Assembly: GCA_003640385.1 (NCBI GenBank)
Contig: RCAB01000239.1
Coordinates: 1-64,000, forward strand
Direction: 5' to 3'
Length of the DNA: 64,000 nt
From: Setaria digitata
Taxonomy: Eukaryota > Nematoda > Chromadorea > Rhabditida > Setariidae
A program made the translations under genes and the position numbers. Positions 13,476 through 25,909 of this stretch are shown in pieces. The stretch's first letter is position 1, and each line of letters begins with the position of its first letter. The notes under the pieces were generated by a model that saw only the letters and a list, made by a program, of their open reading frames with translations, was not told where the DNA came from and did no database searches.

Positions 13476-14514
13476 AATGAAATTAATAGAAGTTAAAATA
13501 GGAAAATTATCCCCTCTCTCGACACAGATAAGCCGTTTTTTTTTTCTTTCACCTGAATCAGATCATTCTTTAGAAGAAAAAAAAGCATTTGAACGAAAAT
13601 TCCTAACGCAAATATTTCTGATGGAAGATGAATGATAAAAGAATTGGCAGATTTAGATAAGGATGAAGAAATGAGAAAGGAACACTCCAACAATAATGAT
13701 TCTTGGCCATATCATGTAATTATTAAAGGAAAAAGAAAGCAAAGCACACTGATCGTAATAAGTAGCAATTCAATTAATAAGCAAATTTCTATAACTGAAT
13801 AAAATTCGCAAGAAAAGAAGAAAAAGCTACCAAAACAATCAACCATTTAACGTAATGCCTTCATTAATAATTTTTAAGCAACCATAAAATATGAGCTGAA
13901 AAAAATGATTAAGTTGATTAATGACATATTTAATCACATGATTAAATGTAACTACAAAGATGGATTAAAAGTAACGCAGCACATATTCCAATAATTTATA
14001 ATTACCAGAAAAGAGTGGTAATTTTGATATTCTCGAATACGTTAGGAAGAATGAGAGATTCATTTTTATCAAAATTCATTAAATCACTTCTACCAGTATC
14101 ATTTTAATGGTCTGACTAATATACTACTATTCTAAGAGTGAAACCAGTTAATAATATTTTACATATCAAAAGTTGAAAATTTCAAGTGGTTGATCTGAAT
14201 TTACTTTCCATGAATACTTCCCATTTTTTCTCTCATATTGGGGGAATTTACATTATTTCTACAATGGTTTTATGTATGAAACAGACTTCCTGACTTTATG
14301 GGGATGGTATGATAAATTAGCATCATAAACAATCAAAAACTATACTTAGAATGGAAGACCGGAATAAGTTTAGGCACAATTCAGCTCGGTTCTTTGCTTC
14401 ACTTATAATCACAAGACAAAAAAAGAGACGAATAAGGAGACAGAATACAAGATAATTAATAAAGATGTAAATAATACCATATTAACTTAGTGACTGATCT
14501 GCGTGAAATATCAA

Positions 14515-14674
14515 CTAAAACAAAGACAATATTTAATCAGATTTTAGTAAAATGAAATAATCGTACACAAAAGATATATAAAAGTAGGTAAAAATGGTAT
14601 ATATCTGCTAAAACAAAGACAATATTTGATCAGATTCTAGTAAAATGAAGGAATCGTACATAAAAGAGCATATA
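14515..14674. repeat. 93-bp-period tandem duplication
   Basis: Two diverged copies begin with CTAAAACAAAGACAATATTT, at 14515 and 14608. They differ at roughly ten positions, including small length changes. No N separates them, so unlike the N-linked duplications in this window this looks like a genuine old local duplication, lying in the 3' flank of the xylosyltransferase gene. Confidence 0.75.
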
Positions 14675-14838
14675 ACAGAGTGAGCAAGCATTAAAAAAAA
14701 AGTAGATGTAGACAGTGAAAATGAAAAACTTTTATAAGAGAAAAATTGAAAAAATTTCTACAATTTAAATAACTAATTTCCTTAGTCACGGACATGTAGT
14801 AAACAAAACTAACATTTTAACAACAATACCAAGTAAGG

Positions 14839-17800
14839 TTAAAGGAATAACTGAGATTTCAAGTCCAAGAAACTCGCACTCCACGGAGTTTCTAAGCAAT
14901 TTGGCAAATCATTAAATTTCGCCTCCCAACAAAAACCAATGCTACGAAAATATTTTGATATAATACTACTATCAATATTTTCATCAGCTGTTGAAAATAT
15001 TGCAAACTTCAAAGAACCAACAACAGTACTACTGTTGGCACTGTCCATATGAATGATCTCAACGGTCCATTCGCCTGGTGCCGTTTCATTTGAAAATAAC
15101 TGCGTATACTGACCACCATATATGGAATCATATGAATTCACTTTTGTCCGTTTTATAAGAAAACCAGAAGGACCCTTCCATTCAACCACCACCTGTGGAC
15201 TAGTGTAATTCCGATGAACAGAAGTCGGCAATGAATCGATTCTTCGCCATTGCAATTTTGCATAAATCATGTCTTCCTAAATTCTTCAATAAACTTCTTA
15301 TTCATTATAAGCATTTCAATTTGGCGAATGAAGTTGATAGTGAGATATATCCAAAAGGTAAATATTAACAGCTCTAGATAATTATTTGTCATTATCCCGT
15401 AGTTCGATAATATCATTTATAAAAACAGCAACTATTAATCAATTAGCAAGTAAGCTAAATGAGCAAAGGATTCTCAGCTGTATCTAAAAAGAAACAGAAA
15501 AGCACCTCTGACAAAACACCATGATATTTTCGAAAAATTTCTTCTTTGAGATCAAGCTCAGCACCAATTTGAAGATCTTGTAATTCGTAGCCATCCACAT
15601 TTATACCCATTAATTCCACTTGGTTGATTGATTCTACTAGCACTTGAATGAATTCCATTTTATTATTTTCACACAGATACGATGACCTGTATACGTTTTG
15701 AATATGTGCTTCGTCGTCTTCTTTATAAGCAATAACTGATAAAAGATTCCCAAATTTACAATTCCGACTCTTCTGATAAGGCAGAAGGGTATGAGCAAAG
15801 CTTTCCAATAATACTGAAAATTTACCCTTTAGCAAAGCCTTACTCTAAGGCTAGATTCTAGCACTTCCATAAAAATTTCTCTGGATCTATTCGTCATCCT
15901 TAATCAAAGGGAAAAAAAAAACTTTTAAACTACCAGGACCACTTCTAGACATATTCTACCTTAAGGATAAGTATAAAGCATAGTTTAGTATATAGCATTA
16001 TGTCATTCTCCATTTCATAATAATCAATTCACTTCTCATTTAACAGAGGATTACAGATGCTGCTTCACTGATACTCAAGATTCAGTGCATTAAATACAAG
16101 AAACGACATGGAAGGGGAACAAAGAGTGCGTGGCAGTTACAGGGAAACATATTATTATTCTCTTTTCAAGACAAATGAATGGCACAACGAAGTAAATTGT
16201 GCTACTGCCTATGACTGATTAGCATAGAAAATACTGAACACTGTAATTATGGCTAAGAAATCAATAAACCTATTTAAGAAAACTCTTTTGCTGATTAATA
16301 AAGAAGAGTGAAAAATGAATAAATACAGAATAAAAAAAGTAATGCATATAAAAGCTGGTATTGATTAACGGAAAAAGCTTCTATTATGGTGCTGAGGACT
16401 ATAGGAAGGAATCCAAACACTAAAAAAAATCATTTTTTGAGCAACTATAAATTATTTCTAAAATAACTTTTTTTCATTCGAAAAATCCTTAGTTGCCATA
16501 GTTGCTAATTTACAGTTCTTACCAGATTGATCGACTGGCGACAAATAAACATTTATCCAGGATTTGTTAAACGATGGATGACTGCTACCAGCAAAACTAT
16601 TAGTAAACCGTAATGCTTGTGCTTCTGCAACAGCAATAGCTCGCTGACTTATCATTGGATCAAATTTTCGACCGAAAAATACCACTCTATTTTTGACAGC
16701 CTACAAATTCAGGAATTCAACCAGTGATCTAATGTATAAAAGAGAAAACTGATCACATATCCAGTGAAATCATATATTTCCCAAAAATAATACCTCCACT
16801 GAATACCTCGAAATATCAGAATATCTGAAAACAAGAGGTGAACAGCCACACCAATCGACAATCTTTTTCAATCCTGCACATCGGCAACCTTGACGACGTT
16901 TCCAGTTTGTCAGATGCAAATTTCCTTTCACTACTTGCGTACAAAATTTCGAATTAGCTGCTAGCTGCAATCACTTATTTCATTTGTTAACAAATATTTT
17001 GAAGTGCCTACATTTTATTAACGGCTAAGGTGATATAAAAACTAAACATATGGTAGGACTGTATCCAATAAAAATATACCGCTACTTCTCCTCTGATGAA
17101 AAGTATTATAATTTGGAAGATTATTTTAGCAGTAAGCATCAATATTCACCTACAGTATGAAAGAAAGTTTCAACTGGTAGTAGAACGTTGGTGAAAAAAT
17201 GCCGGGAATTTTTGGGTAAATCGTCATCAGATAAAGCATATTCGGCAAAATCCCGACTGATAACAACCCAATCGGAGCCACCATCCAAGCGAATCGATTT
17301 TGGGAATTTGGTCCTGTATACTTGCCAGTAGTTTTTGCCCAGATTTTCAAATATTTTTTTTCTTCTTTTTACTCAGCTATTAAAAGAAAAAAATATTCTG
17401 GGGCTACAAAATATAACGTATCACTTCATCAGGTAAAGAGTTGGCACTGTGAGGTTTATATATCTCGTTTAGTAAAAATTGGTACTTACATTCAGTCAAA
17501 AAATAAAAACGAAATCTGCTCATAATTTCAAAATTTTAAACTCTGAATAACAAACTAAATAATTAACCGCTTCATTAGGAGCCACATTCGATTTTCACAT
17601 TGCATAAACACGTATTCTAGTCCTTGTTTTTGAATAAATCGTGCCGTATCATAACCATGATTACCCAAGAATATCCGTCCTTTATTGCTGTAAATTAAAA
17701 TTTCATTATTGCTGCAAATTAGTTTTAGTCTCTAGCAAATCCATGAGAAGTAATCCAACATATATAAGAAATAAAATAAAAACGAATTTTTCGAGTAACA

Positions 17801-20800
17801 CTCAATGAATACTTANTTGCTGTAAATTAGTTTTAGCCTCTAGCAAATCCATGAGAAGTAATCCAACACATATAAGAAATAAAATAAAAACGAATTTTTC
17901 GAGTAACACTCAATGAATACTTAATTCCATTGCGTATTGGCTAGTTTATTTTATCTAAAGTTTTTTTGCACTGCAAAAAAGTTTCCTAACTACGAATAAG
18001 ATACTAAACAAAAAGGATAAAAGAACGATGAACTTTACATATTAAAAAGAAAGTTGAAGTTTAAGTAAAAGCGTACTTTGCTAAATGAAATTCTAATTCA
18101 GCCATTGAGAGGAGAGGAAAATTGCTTTCACTCAAATTTAACATAAAATCCCAGCTGACCCAATTCAAAGAATATAATGCCGTCCTCAGTACTTCCAACA
18201 CCATAGATAACAATGCAGCACCTGCCCAAATTGTCGCATAACGTTTTTCCATTAAATAAATGTTTGAGAAACCTGCGCTATGAACTGTGGCAACAAGTTG
18301 CTTCATCTCTGAAAGGGAATAGAAAAATCATTTAACAATAAATTAAATATCAAGGAAAATCTAAAAAATTAAAATATTTAATGAAATTTGTAAGGTCTTC
18401 TGAATTTTTAGACGATGAATATGAACTTGTCAAAGAATTTTAACGCAACAGATAATGAAAAAAGAAACCGGAAAAATCCTTGGAAAAGCAAACTTAAAAA
18501 AAAAAGAAAAAAAAAGAAAATCATCTAACAATTTGAAATACAATATTTCCAAAAAAATACCCTCAAATAAATAGTGCTGTCGGCTATCAACATGTATTAT
18601 ATAATAATGTTTTGGGGAATAAATAATGCGTAACAGACGATTCACCTAAAAATACGACTGAGGTTTTCTTTTTTTATCAAGGAATTTTTATAGGAAGAAA
18701 TTTTCGTAAAATATGCAGAGAACGCGTAATCAATCAGCTTCAGAATCTGATATCTTTACCCATCAACGATTCAGATCGACTACATTTTTCGATAGAAAAG
18801 GGAAAAAATCTCTGAATTTCAAATGCTGAATGATCCTCCCATTATATAACCCAGCTCAGAGCCTGTTTCTGCTTACCTGTCGTATATTTCGTCCATTCAA
18901 TTGCAAAAGAAATAAAATCTGCACATTTGCAACACTATCGTCTGGTTCAGTATAATTTATTAGCAAAAGAGGCTTTTCTAAAAATGCTTCTGTCAGAAAA
19001 GACAAAAGATAACAGATAATGCATGTAAGGACTCTCGAAATCATCGACTGGGATTTTAGTTGCTTCTCAATCATCAATTACTTAGTCTTAATCAAGAACT
19101 TAAAGCTTACTACATACTAATAAAACTGCAACTTTCATTTAAGAATGCTGCCAAAATATCTATTATTTTACTCTTATCTCTACAATTAAAACCAAGTCAT
19201 CAATTACCGTTGTTCAATTCAACTTTGAACTCTATATTTAGTCCATACATTAGTTTTCAATGCATCCTATTTTCACGTTTCTATATTAATATTAATTACA
19301 ATATTGCATCGCATTCTTTACAATCCAGTCTGTCATTAACTCCTATCACTGCATTCTGTTTTTATCGACTCAGTTTATTGCTTATGCTTATTATTAATGG
19401 TTTTAATTCACTTTCCTATCTAACATTCTTCTTGTTTTCAATAAATAAAGACAATGTCTTCACAGGAATGCAGATGAGTAATATGTGAAAAGGAAAACAT
19501 TTGTAAAATTTCAAAATTATTCACGAAAATTACTTAAATCGTCAAGTATTACCGACTACACCGGTGCGATAAATAGCAGCTGCATTATAACCACCGCAAA
19601 ATAAACTATCATTATCACAGTGATAATACTTGCATGATACATCCGGAAGTGAAACCGCATCAGTCAGAGTGTCACCACAGAAACATTCCTCACGATATTC
19701 AATACCTGAAAAAGAAAGTAATCTAAAAATTAAAATATCTTTAAATTGGCGACTTCTAGAGATTATTCTCAATCATATTATACAGAAACTATGCAAATGG
19801 ATGAATTCAGCAAAGTGGTTTAGGGCCCACTTCTAAAAGCTTCGCATCAGAATGCCATATTGAAATCAAATGACTACATGAATGAACAAACTAATTTTTA
19901 AATGGTTCACTTTCTTAATGAAAGTAAACCATTAGATGATATATTTAAAAGTCAGAATATATACGAACCTGCAAAACTATAACCTGCGCGAAGACACATA
20001 TTTACACAGTAAGACGGTGAATTGTTTTTAAATTTGTAGAGATGCCCATTAAGTAGGCGAGAATTTAGTGAATCTTTAAAGCAACCCACGTACTGACCAC
20101 GTAATCCTTCATCTAAAACAATGAACTACCTTAAGTAATAAAACCGTCACACTTTAAAAACAAACTCAAGAAATAGGATAAACAGATTTAGAAAAATAAA
20201 ATAAAGATAAATAAATTTGGCACAGTTGTTTCGTTTAAAAAAATTTGTAGAAAAAAAAAAAAGATTTTTCCGGCCAGCCGATTCCTAATAAAACTTGAAA
20301 AATTTTTTGATTTTTTGAATGAAGCTGGATATGTATTCCTTGGAAAAGACTTGAATTAATCGCCAAATTTCAATAAATATTTGTCTTGAAAATTTTGCTA
20401 TTCTGGATCCACCAACGCTCTCAATTTCAATTACCAACTTCTCTTCCTTTTCGTTTATCCTCATTCAAATTACAAAAATATTAATCTAACTGTATTTCGG
20501 GCACGTATTTGGAAGCGAATCGGGTGTCTCTCGATTAATATTGCAAACAATATCACGGGCCTTCGCTCGACATTCTTCCGTTTCCATTCTTGATAAAGCT
20601 TTTAAAATCAACGATTCAGAAAGAAGTTTACACGACGAAAGCTTATCATCGATAACATCCGATTGATTCGTTCCTTCATTTTCAATCCATTTGGCATTCT
20701 AAAATAATTTAAAAACTTGAAATTCAGTCGAAAACCACGAAATTAACCTAGGTTTTAAATAAGTTAATTTAGGTGCAAAACTCATTCTCTTTGATCCTTT

Positions 20801-21417
20801 TAATACACAATCTTAATTTTAGCCCCATTTATTTTCCTCCCCAATGCTACATTTACAATAATCAAATCAACAAAATTTTATTAAACCTAACAGGAATTTA
20901 TTACGTATATATTTGTTCTTTTATTTGTTATAACTTATGAACAATTTATGCATATATAAGTAACATTTATATGTACAAAAGAAATTGAAACAACAAGCTA
21001 AAAAACTGTCTGAAAATTCTTTATTTAAAAGTTTACTTAAAGAAATATTGGACTTATTTTTGAAAACTATTTATCAGCAATAATGACCTGATAATAATCT
21101 ATCCACTTTCATTAATACTTGTAATTTTTATTTTAATTTCAAGCCTCATTTAAACAAATCCGAACATAAATTATATCTAGCATACTAAAACAAAAAATTT
21201 TTAAATAGAATTTCAAAACAAAGAATTTATAAATTTGAATGAAACATCGATTTCAGGACTGAAAATATACCCGTAAATTTATTAACTGTACAGCTAATTG
21301 CCAATCGACAAATCGCGCAATCAATATGAGATTACAGAAAAACAGGAACAGTATTAAATAACCAATCCTACGATAGGTTATACCATACCGTACCCAATAC
21401 ATCAGTAGGCCCATCAT
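14839..21417 (-). CDS. sqv-6: peptide O-xylosyltransferase (SQV-6 type, WSC domain)
   Basis: This enzyme transfers xylose from UDP-xylose to serine of proteoglycan core proteins, the first step of the glycosaminoglycan linker; it is a type II membrane protein of the Golgi/ER. Exons, 5' to 3': 21417-21271, 20698-20491, 20112-19969, 19705-19553, 18989-18877, 18645-18561, 18308-18077, 17687-17568, 17313-17154, 16964-16794, 16700-16523, 15813-15506, 15276-14839. All phases close, giving 818 aa, close to the family length. Visible parts: a short cytosolic N-terminus, a membrane anchor near residues 18-36, a Cys-rich WSC domain near 120-216, and a GT14 core with IYSPKHYYIIHVDSRQ, LDGGSDWVVISR and NWKRRQGCRC...IVDWCGCSP, followed by the family's C-terminal region (DLQIGAELDLKEE). 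The ATG pair at 21417 was chosen as first in frame, 62 nt after an ATTTCAG acceptor. Exon 5 has a second in-frame acceptor 12 nt downstream. Confidence 0.95.
17709..17923. repeat. N-linked direct duplication (assembly join)
   Basis: Two 107-nt copies, 17709-17815 and 17817-17923, flank a single N at 17816 and differ by three transitions. They lie in the sqv-6 intron between exons 7 and 8. The pattern is that of two overlapping contig ends, perhaps from two alleles, joined without merging. Confidence 0.85.
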
Positions 21418-21480
21418 TACTACTGTCCATAGGTTAATCGCCTTTTGTTATTACTGCATTTTCATTCACTCGTCTCTACC
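21418..21480 (-). other. sqv-6 5' leader with acceptor
   Basis: An ATTTCAG acceptor ends at 21480 and the leader runs 62 nt to the ATG. It could be a spliced-leader trans-splice site or the cis acceptor for an upstream non-coding exon such as the patch ending at 22197. Confidence 0.5.
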
Positions 21481-21669
21481 TGAAATACATCCAATGATCT
21501 TTTATTTGTTCTATTTAACGAAATCAGACGAACCCTGGCTGATGTAACTTTTGCCACGGAACACAAAGCCTACAGTAATTCATACATTGCTTCTATTGGA
21601 AAAGATATCAGCTTGGCTCTTTTTTTCATCAATCTTCCGACTTCTCATTCAGTTATCTTTTTAGAACAC

Positions 21670-21800
21670 TGATAAGATAACATCTTCTGCAGGCTTTTTA
21701 TCACACTGTTAGCTCGAGAATCTCGAGGTGTCCTTACATTCTTGTAAAATATTCTTATCCTGATAAAACCAATTCATCCTTATCACTTCGTAAGTGATAA
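21670..21800. promoter_or_regulatory. cluster of four TGATAA (GATA-factor) sites
   Basis: TGATAA or its complement occurs at 21670-21675 (within ACTGATAAGA, the extended intestinal GATA motif known from C. elegans), 21761-21766, 21780-21785 and 21795-21800. The last two form a perfect 21-nt palindrome with 9-bp arms. The cluster is 250-385 bp upstream of the sqv-6 start codon. Regulation by an ELT-2-like factor is inferred, not shown. Confidence 0.4.
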
Positions 21801-22196
21801 CAGTCGAAGAAAAAAAAGATCACCAAAACGAATGACTGCTAAAGCATTGATTAGAGATTGAAAAGAAAAAAATACTATAGAAATTTGCGAGATGACAGAG
21901 ATCAATGAGAAAGAAAAAGTTGAAAGAATCAAAGGCAAAATTAAAATTAGACAAAGAAAAAAGATACATGGAACAGAGTAGTATTAGAGATACTGTTCAA
22001 CAATAAAGAGAACAGTAGTATGTGAAAGTTTGAGAAATAGCACATAATAATAAAGTGCTACAATTTGAGAGACAATGAAGAAAAAGAAGATGTAAGAAGC
22101 AGTACTTATTAATCTTGTAAAGAAAATAGTATGAGCGAAAAAAAAAGAAGATAGTATGGGGTAAAATTAACGAGTGGAAAAAAAAAATTGACTCAC

Positions 22197-22330
22197 ATTG
22201 CAAAGTAGCTCGAAGCCCGCTGGTTGTTCCTTGAGTTGCTACGAAGCTATTTTACTCTTCATCTGACAGAACACATTGGCAGTGAAGGTGCTCTGGTCCC
22301 TTCTTTGATTTCTTATTTTCAGTTTACATG
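22197..22330 (-). other. possible non-coding 5' exon of sqv-6
   Basis: This GC-richer patch on the minus strand ends at 22197 with CAAT followed by a GTGAGT donor. It lies upstream of sqv-6, whose leader starts at a clear acceptor at 21480. A cis-spliced 5'UTR exon would fit. The 5' boundary given is only the visible edge of the compositional change. Confidence 0.25.
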
Positions 22331-24111
22331 GTTTTCTTTTTTCTTTTGTTTGCTTATTCTAAATATTTATTTATTTACTTACATATATTCATCATTTCAC
22401 GTATGTATCTACCGACTTGTTCATTCGTCCAATAGCTTATTTAAATTGCTTAGATTATTTTGAAGAATCAAATACTCGTTCACCAGTTAATCGAAACACT
22501 CGTCATATTTCTCATGTAACATCGATATTTTTACAATCGTTTTTGTTCGTTTTGATCGGCTAATTATGAAGTGTTTTTTAATTTCGAAATTAATAATTAT
22601 TTATAATTTGTAATTAAGAAGTTATATTTATAACATTTCCAAAGCTCTACTGCTTAACTCAGTGTATTAAACTTTGTAATTTGTTAAAAAGACTATTACA
22701 TATTCGAAAGTTTTTTGCTTATGCTTAATTTCTCTGTTTATTCATTTGTTATCCACTTATTTGCTTACACCTGTTAAACTACTTTACTTGCTAATTGATT
22801 GTTATCCTTACAAATACGACCATATTTCACTCCTTTAAATATGACTCTTTTTATTATTTTGTATAAAAATGGGAACTCTAAAAAAAATTGAAGTTTACTC
22901 CACTGAATAGGAGGAAATTTTCCAACGTAAGACTAAAAACTAAATAAAAAAGAAAAATTTACGATGAAATAAAATTAGAAATTATATATACAAAAAATAT
23001 GAAACAGATAGTTATGATGATATATGTGTGATGTGTCCCATTTCTAAATAATTTCAATAATAATGAAAAATGAATGACTTTCAAAAGGGAATGGTTCAGA
23101 AATGTCTGATCATTTTTAGTAATGCCTTTCTCATATATATATGTAAGAGCCTTAAGTACTGCTAGTATTCACGTTGGTTAGCCATACTCATCATTCTCAT
23201 ACATCACCTTATGTCTTTTGTTTTCCTTACTCATAATTAGTCATAATTAGTAGTTATTTCCACTTATTCCGCTCTTCCTTGTCTAAGTTCCCTTTTCCAC
23301 CCTTTTCCATTAACGAGTATTGTCAGATGCCATCAAAAAAAAAAAAAAAGAATTCTTTTTTTTTTTGACAAATAGAATGAAATATAAAGCTTTGATTCAT
23401 TTTCCCCATCCATTTAGTTTTGATTCATTTTCTCCATACATTTAGTCTTGAATCATTTCCCCCATAGCCTTAATTTTAATTCATTTTTACCACCCATTTA
23501 GTTTTGATTCGCTTTTGCACCGATTTCATTTTGATTGATATTCTCTGTTCATTGTCGAAACGTGGACTTCATCTTCATTTATCAAAAATTTCTTTATATT
23601 TACTTCTACGCATAAAAGTAATATTTGAGCCTAATTATCGCCAACTAATATTACTAGTTCATAGTTCCTCAGTATTGCTTGTTTTACGTTTTGTTTCCTT
23701 TTACTAAATACAACGTTAAAACGCTACTAGATTTGATAGGTATATTGCTATGATTTTAATTCAGTCTTCGCTTGTTGATTTTTTAGCTTCCATTGGCTTT
23801 TAGCTTTTTACTATTTTTCAAAAAATGATTATTAACATCTATTTTTTTTTTTTTTTTTTGTTAAATTTTCCTGTCATCATTGAATTTCAGTTCCTTTTTT
23901 ATTATGCCTTCCTGATTAATTAAAATTTTTTTATTATTTCACGTAGTGTAGTACTTTCTCTTTCGATAGATTCAATCCTTAGTAATTTCTTCTTAAAAAA
24001 TTGAACTTTAGTATAACTTTAATTTAATTTTAGTCGATTGATTTCAAACTTTTCGTTGCTAATCAATCTCTTTTTTTTTTTTCAAGAATATCCAAAGCAT
24101 AACAGCATCCT
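22331..24111. other. intergenic, divergent sqv-6/ADO region
   Basis: I see no gene here. It is AT-rich and contains a degenerate repeat at 23389-23540. A long poly-T run ending in TTCAAG at 24086, 26 nt before the ADO ATG, may be the trans-splice acceptor of the next gene. Confidence 0.5.
23389..23540. repeat. degenerate tandem repeat, about 33 bp
   Basis: Four to five imperfect copies of TTTTGATTCATTTTCCCCAT plus CCATTTAG follow one another. The copies are well diverged, suggesting an old array. Confidence 0.65.
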
Positions 24112-25909
24112 ATGATTATTTCAAAAGTGATGTCACAACAAGGATTGCGTTCGTTCCTACGTGAAACGTCGGCAATATCCGAGCGGTTAACTCAATTGAA
24201 GAAGTTATCAAACACTATCACAGATAGTGATGACGCTTACACAGTGGAAAGAGAAACATTGGTTGAACGTGCTCGTCAACTCGTATCTACGCTTACTCTT
24301 GATATGCTTGGTGCGGTGCTTCCAGATCGCTTTGGTTTGTTTCTTTATATGACTCAAAAATTTTCGCCTATTGTATGATGTTCAAATTATTGATTTGATA
24401 TTTATTACTGATTGCTTCTTGATAGGAAATTCTCAATTTTAATTTCCTGGAGGGATTGGAATGGAGAGATGGTGCTGAATATCGCAAGATATATTTTTAG
24501 CCTCGATCAATTCCAGAATCATTTCTACGGTACTACAATCGGTTAAAAGCGCACAATCCAAAGAACGGGCATTATAACCAACCGATGACTTAAATGGGAC
24601 GTTTTGATAGCTGATAGTTTATTTCATTCAGAAACGGGAAATCTATATGCACCTATTCATGTGTTCACTTGTATTCACGCAACTGATGTCAAAAATGGGC
24701 ATAGATGAGGTGAAAAGGCAATATCTGATGGATGCCAGAAATACTGTTTGATATCACCCATTATTGTTGGTAATCATCCATGACACCTGTCAGACATTGC
24801 TTTTTTCACGTACCTACACTCAGTTATTTATGGCCCTTGCTAGTGGATCTGTGCGGGTCTGCTATTCAGTAGCAATTTTTCCTTCCTTGAAAGTCGGCTA
24901 TTCATTTGATTGTTTGATCTCGTATCATTTTAGGTCTTGAATCGATGACAGCTCCAATGTATTATGCCGATATTTACGAGTCTGAACATATTCATGTTTG
25001 TTTATTTGGTTTCAAGGATTGTGACTTCTCTTTTCCTTTGCATGATCATCCTGAAATGTATGGATTTGTCAAGGTTCTTCGTGGTGGCTTAGCAATAAGT
25101 TCTTATACCGAACTTTCTCGCGATGAGCAGGAAGCACTTAAAGGAGCGAAGTCGAAAACTTTGTCATCAAATGTTACATTTGCAAGGTATAATTAATTCC
25201 ATCTTTCTAAAATTTCAGATTTTGTGTTTTTCTTTAACTAGCGAACGCTTCAAAGTTGTGTGAACAGTCAAACAACATATCAAACAACATAACATATCTT
25301 TCTGTGACAACCTACACAGAAATACGTCAGCTTCTAAAAGAACTCACGCTACTGATATTTCTTATAATTAATTCTAGTTAAAAAGTGTATTGCAGCTGTT
25401 TTTCAGATTGATGGCCGTTGTCACACATTCCATTGATTTCTTGGTTGCTTTTAGAAGTTTGTGAAATGTATATTTTAGTCATTATTCAAAACTAGTTGAC
25501 TAGTTGACTACTGTGATTTGCATATCACATGTGTCCTATGCTGAGTAGATAAAAGAGGAGTTCGTTTTTTTCTCTCCCTCTAGCCAATAATATCCGACGT
25601 TCCACTTTTCCTCGTAAAATTTAAGCCAACATTGTTTACAGATTCGAAGGCATCAGCAATCGGTGGCATAGTGATGATTGCGTATATCTGAGTCCCAAAT
25701 TCGGTAATATACATTCGTTGACACCACTTGAAGATGGCGCAGCGTTTTTTGATTTGCTTATGCCAGGATATGGTGATAAGCCATGTACTTACTTTAAAAA
25801 TGTTATCCAAAATCCGAAGCTGAAGCAGACATGTTTACTGCAAAAAATTGCTGAACCAGAAGATTATTATTGTCAGGTGTTACCTTATGAGAAAATTAAA
25901 GCACTTTGA
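24112..25909 (+). CDS. ado: 2-aminoethanethiol (cysteamine) dioxygenase family
   Basis: ADO enzymes are non-haem iron cupin dioxygenases that oxidise cysteamine, and in animals also N-terminal cysteines of proteins. Exons: 24112-24334, 24934-25186, 25642-25909; phases close to give 247 aa, near the family length. The cupin signature FPLHDHPEMYGFVKVLRG supplies two iron-binding histidines (residues 111 and 113). The third is the His in GNIHSL (residue 183), so the facial triad is complete. The N-terminal exon is helical and less conserved. The start is the first ATG after a TTTTTTCAAG site; a second in-frame ATG lies six codons on. The gene is isolated on the plus strand between sqv-6, which diverges from it, and a convergent membrane-protein gene. 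I am confident of the family; whether cysteamine or N-terminal cysteine is the true substrate cannot be told from sequence. Confidence 0.93.

Larger units (their letters stand above)
371..14838. other. gene-poor AT-rich stretch
   Basis: No protein family is recognisable here. It holds many poly-A and poly-T runs (for example 1128-1154 and 5923-5952), a GGAT/ATGG microsatellite near 634-652, GAAT repeats near 5266-5284, a (GA)n run at 7755-7801, an (AT)n run near 3035-3048, and degenerate ATC/ATT trinucleotide tracts at 3250-3500 and 10790-11040. A few GC-richer islands (about 5990-6130, 9370-9540, 12670-12810, 13030-13110 and 13340-13480) carry splice-like signals; some are listed separately as weak candidate exons. 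Confidence 0.6.

Noticed and set aside
17150..17350. Minus-strand frame giving NRFAWMVAPIGLL
   Set aside because: It is the wrong frame of sqv-6 exon 9; the neighbouring frame gives the conserved LDGGSDWVV segment.
19060..19488. 142-codon hydrophobic plus-strand frame
   Set aside because: It lies inside sqv-6 intron 4 and shows only A/T-driven Leu/Ile/Ser composition without domain features.
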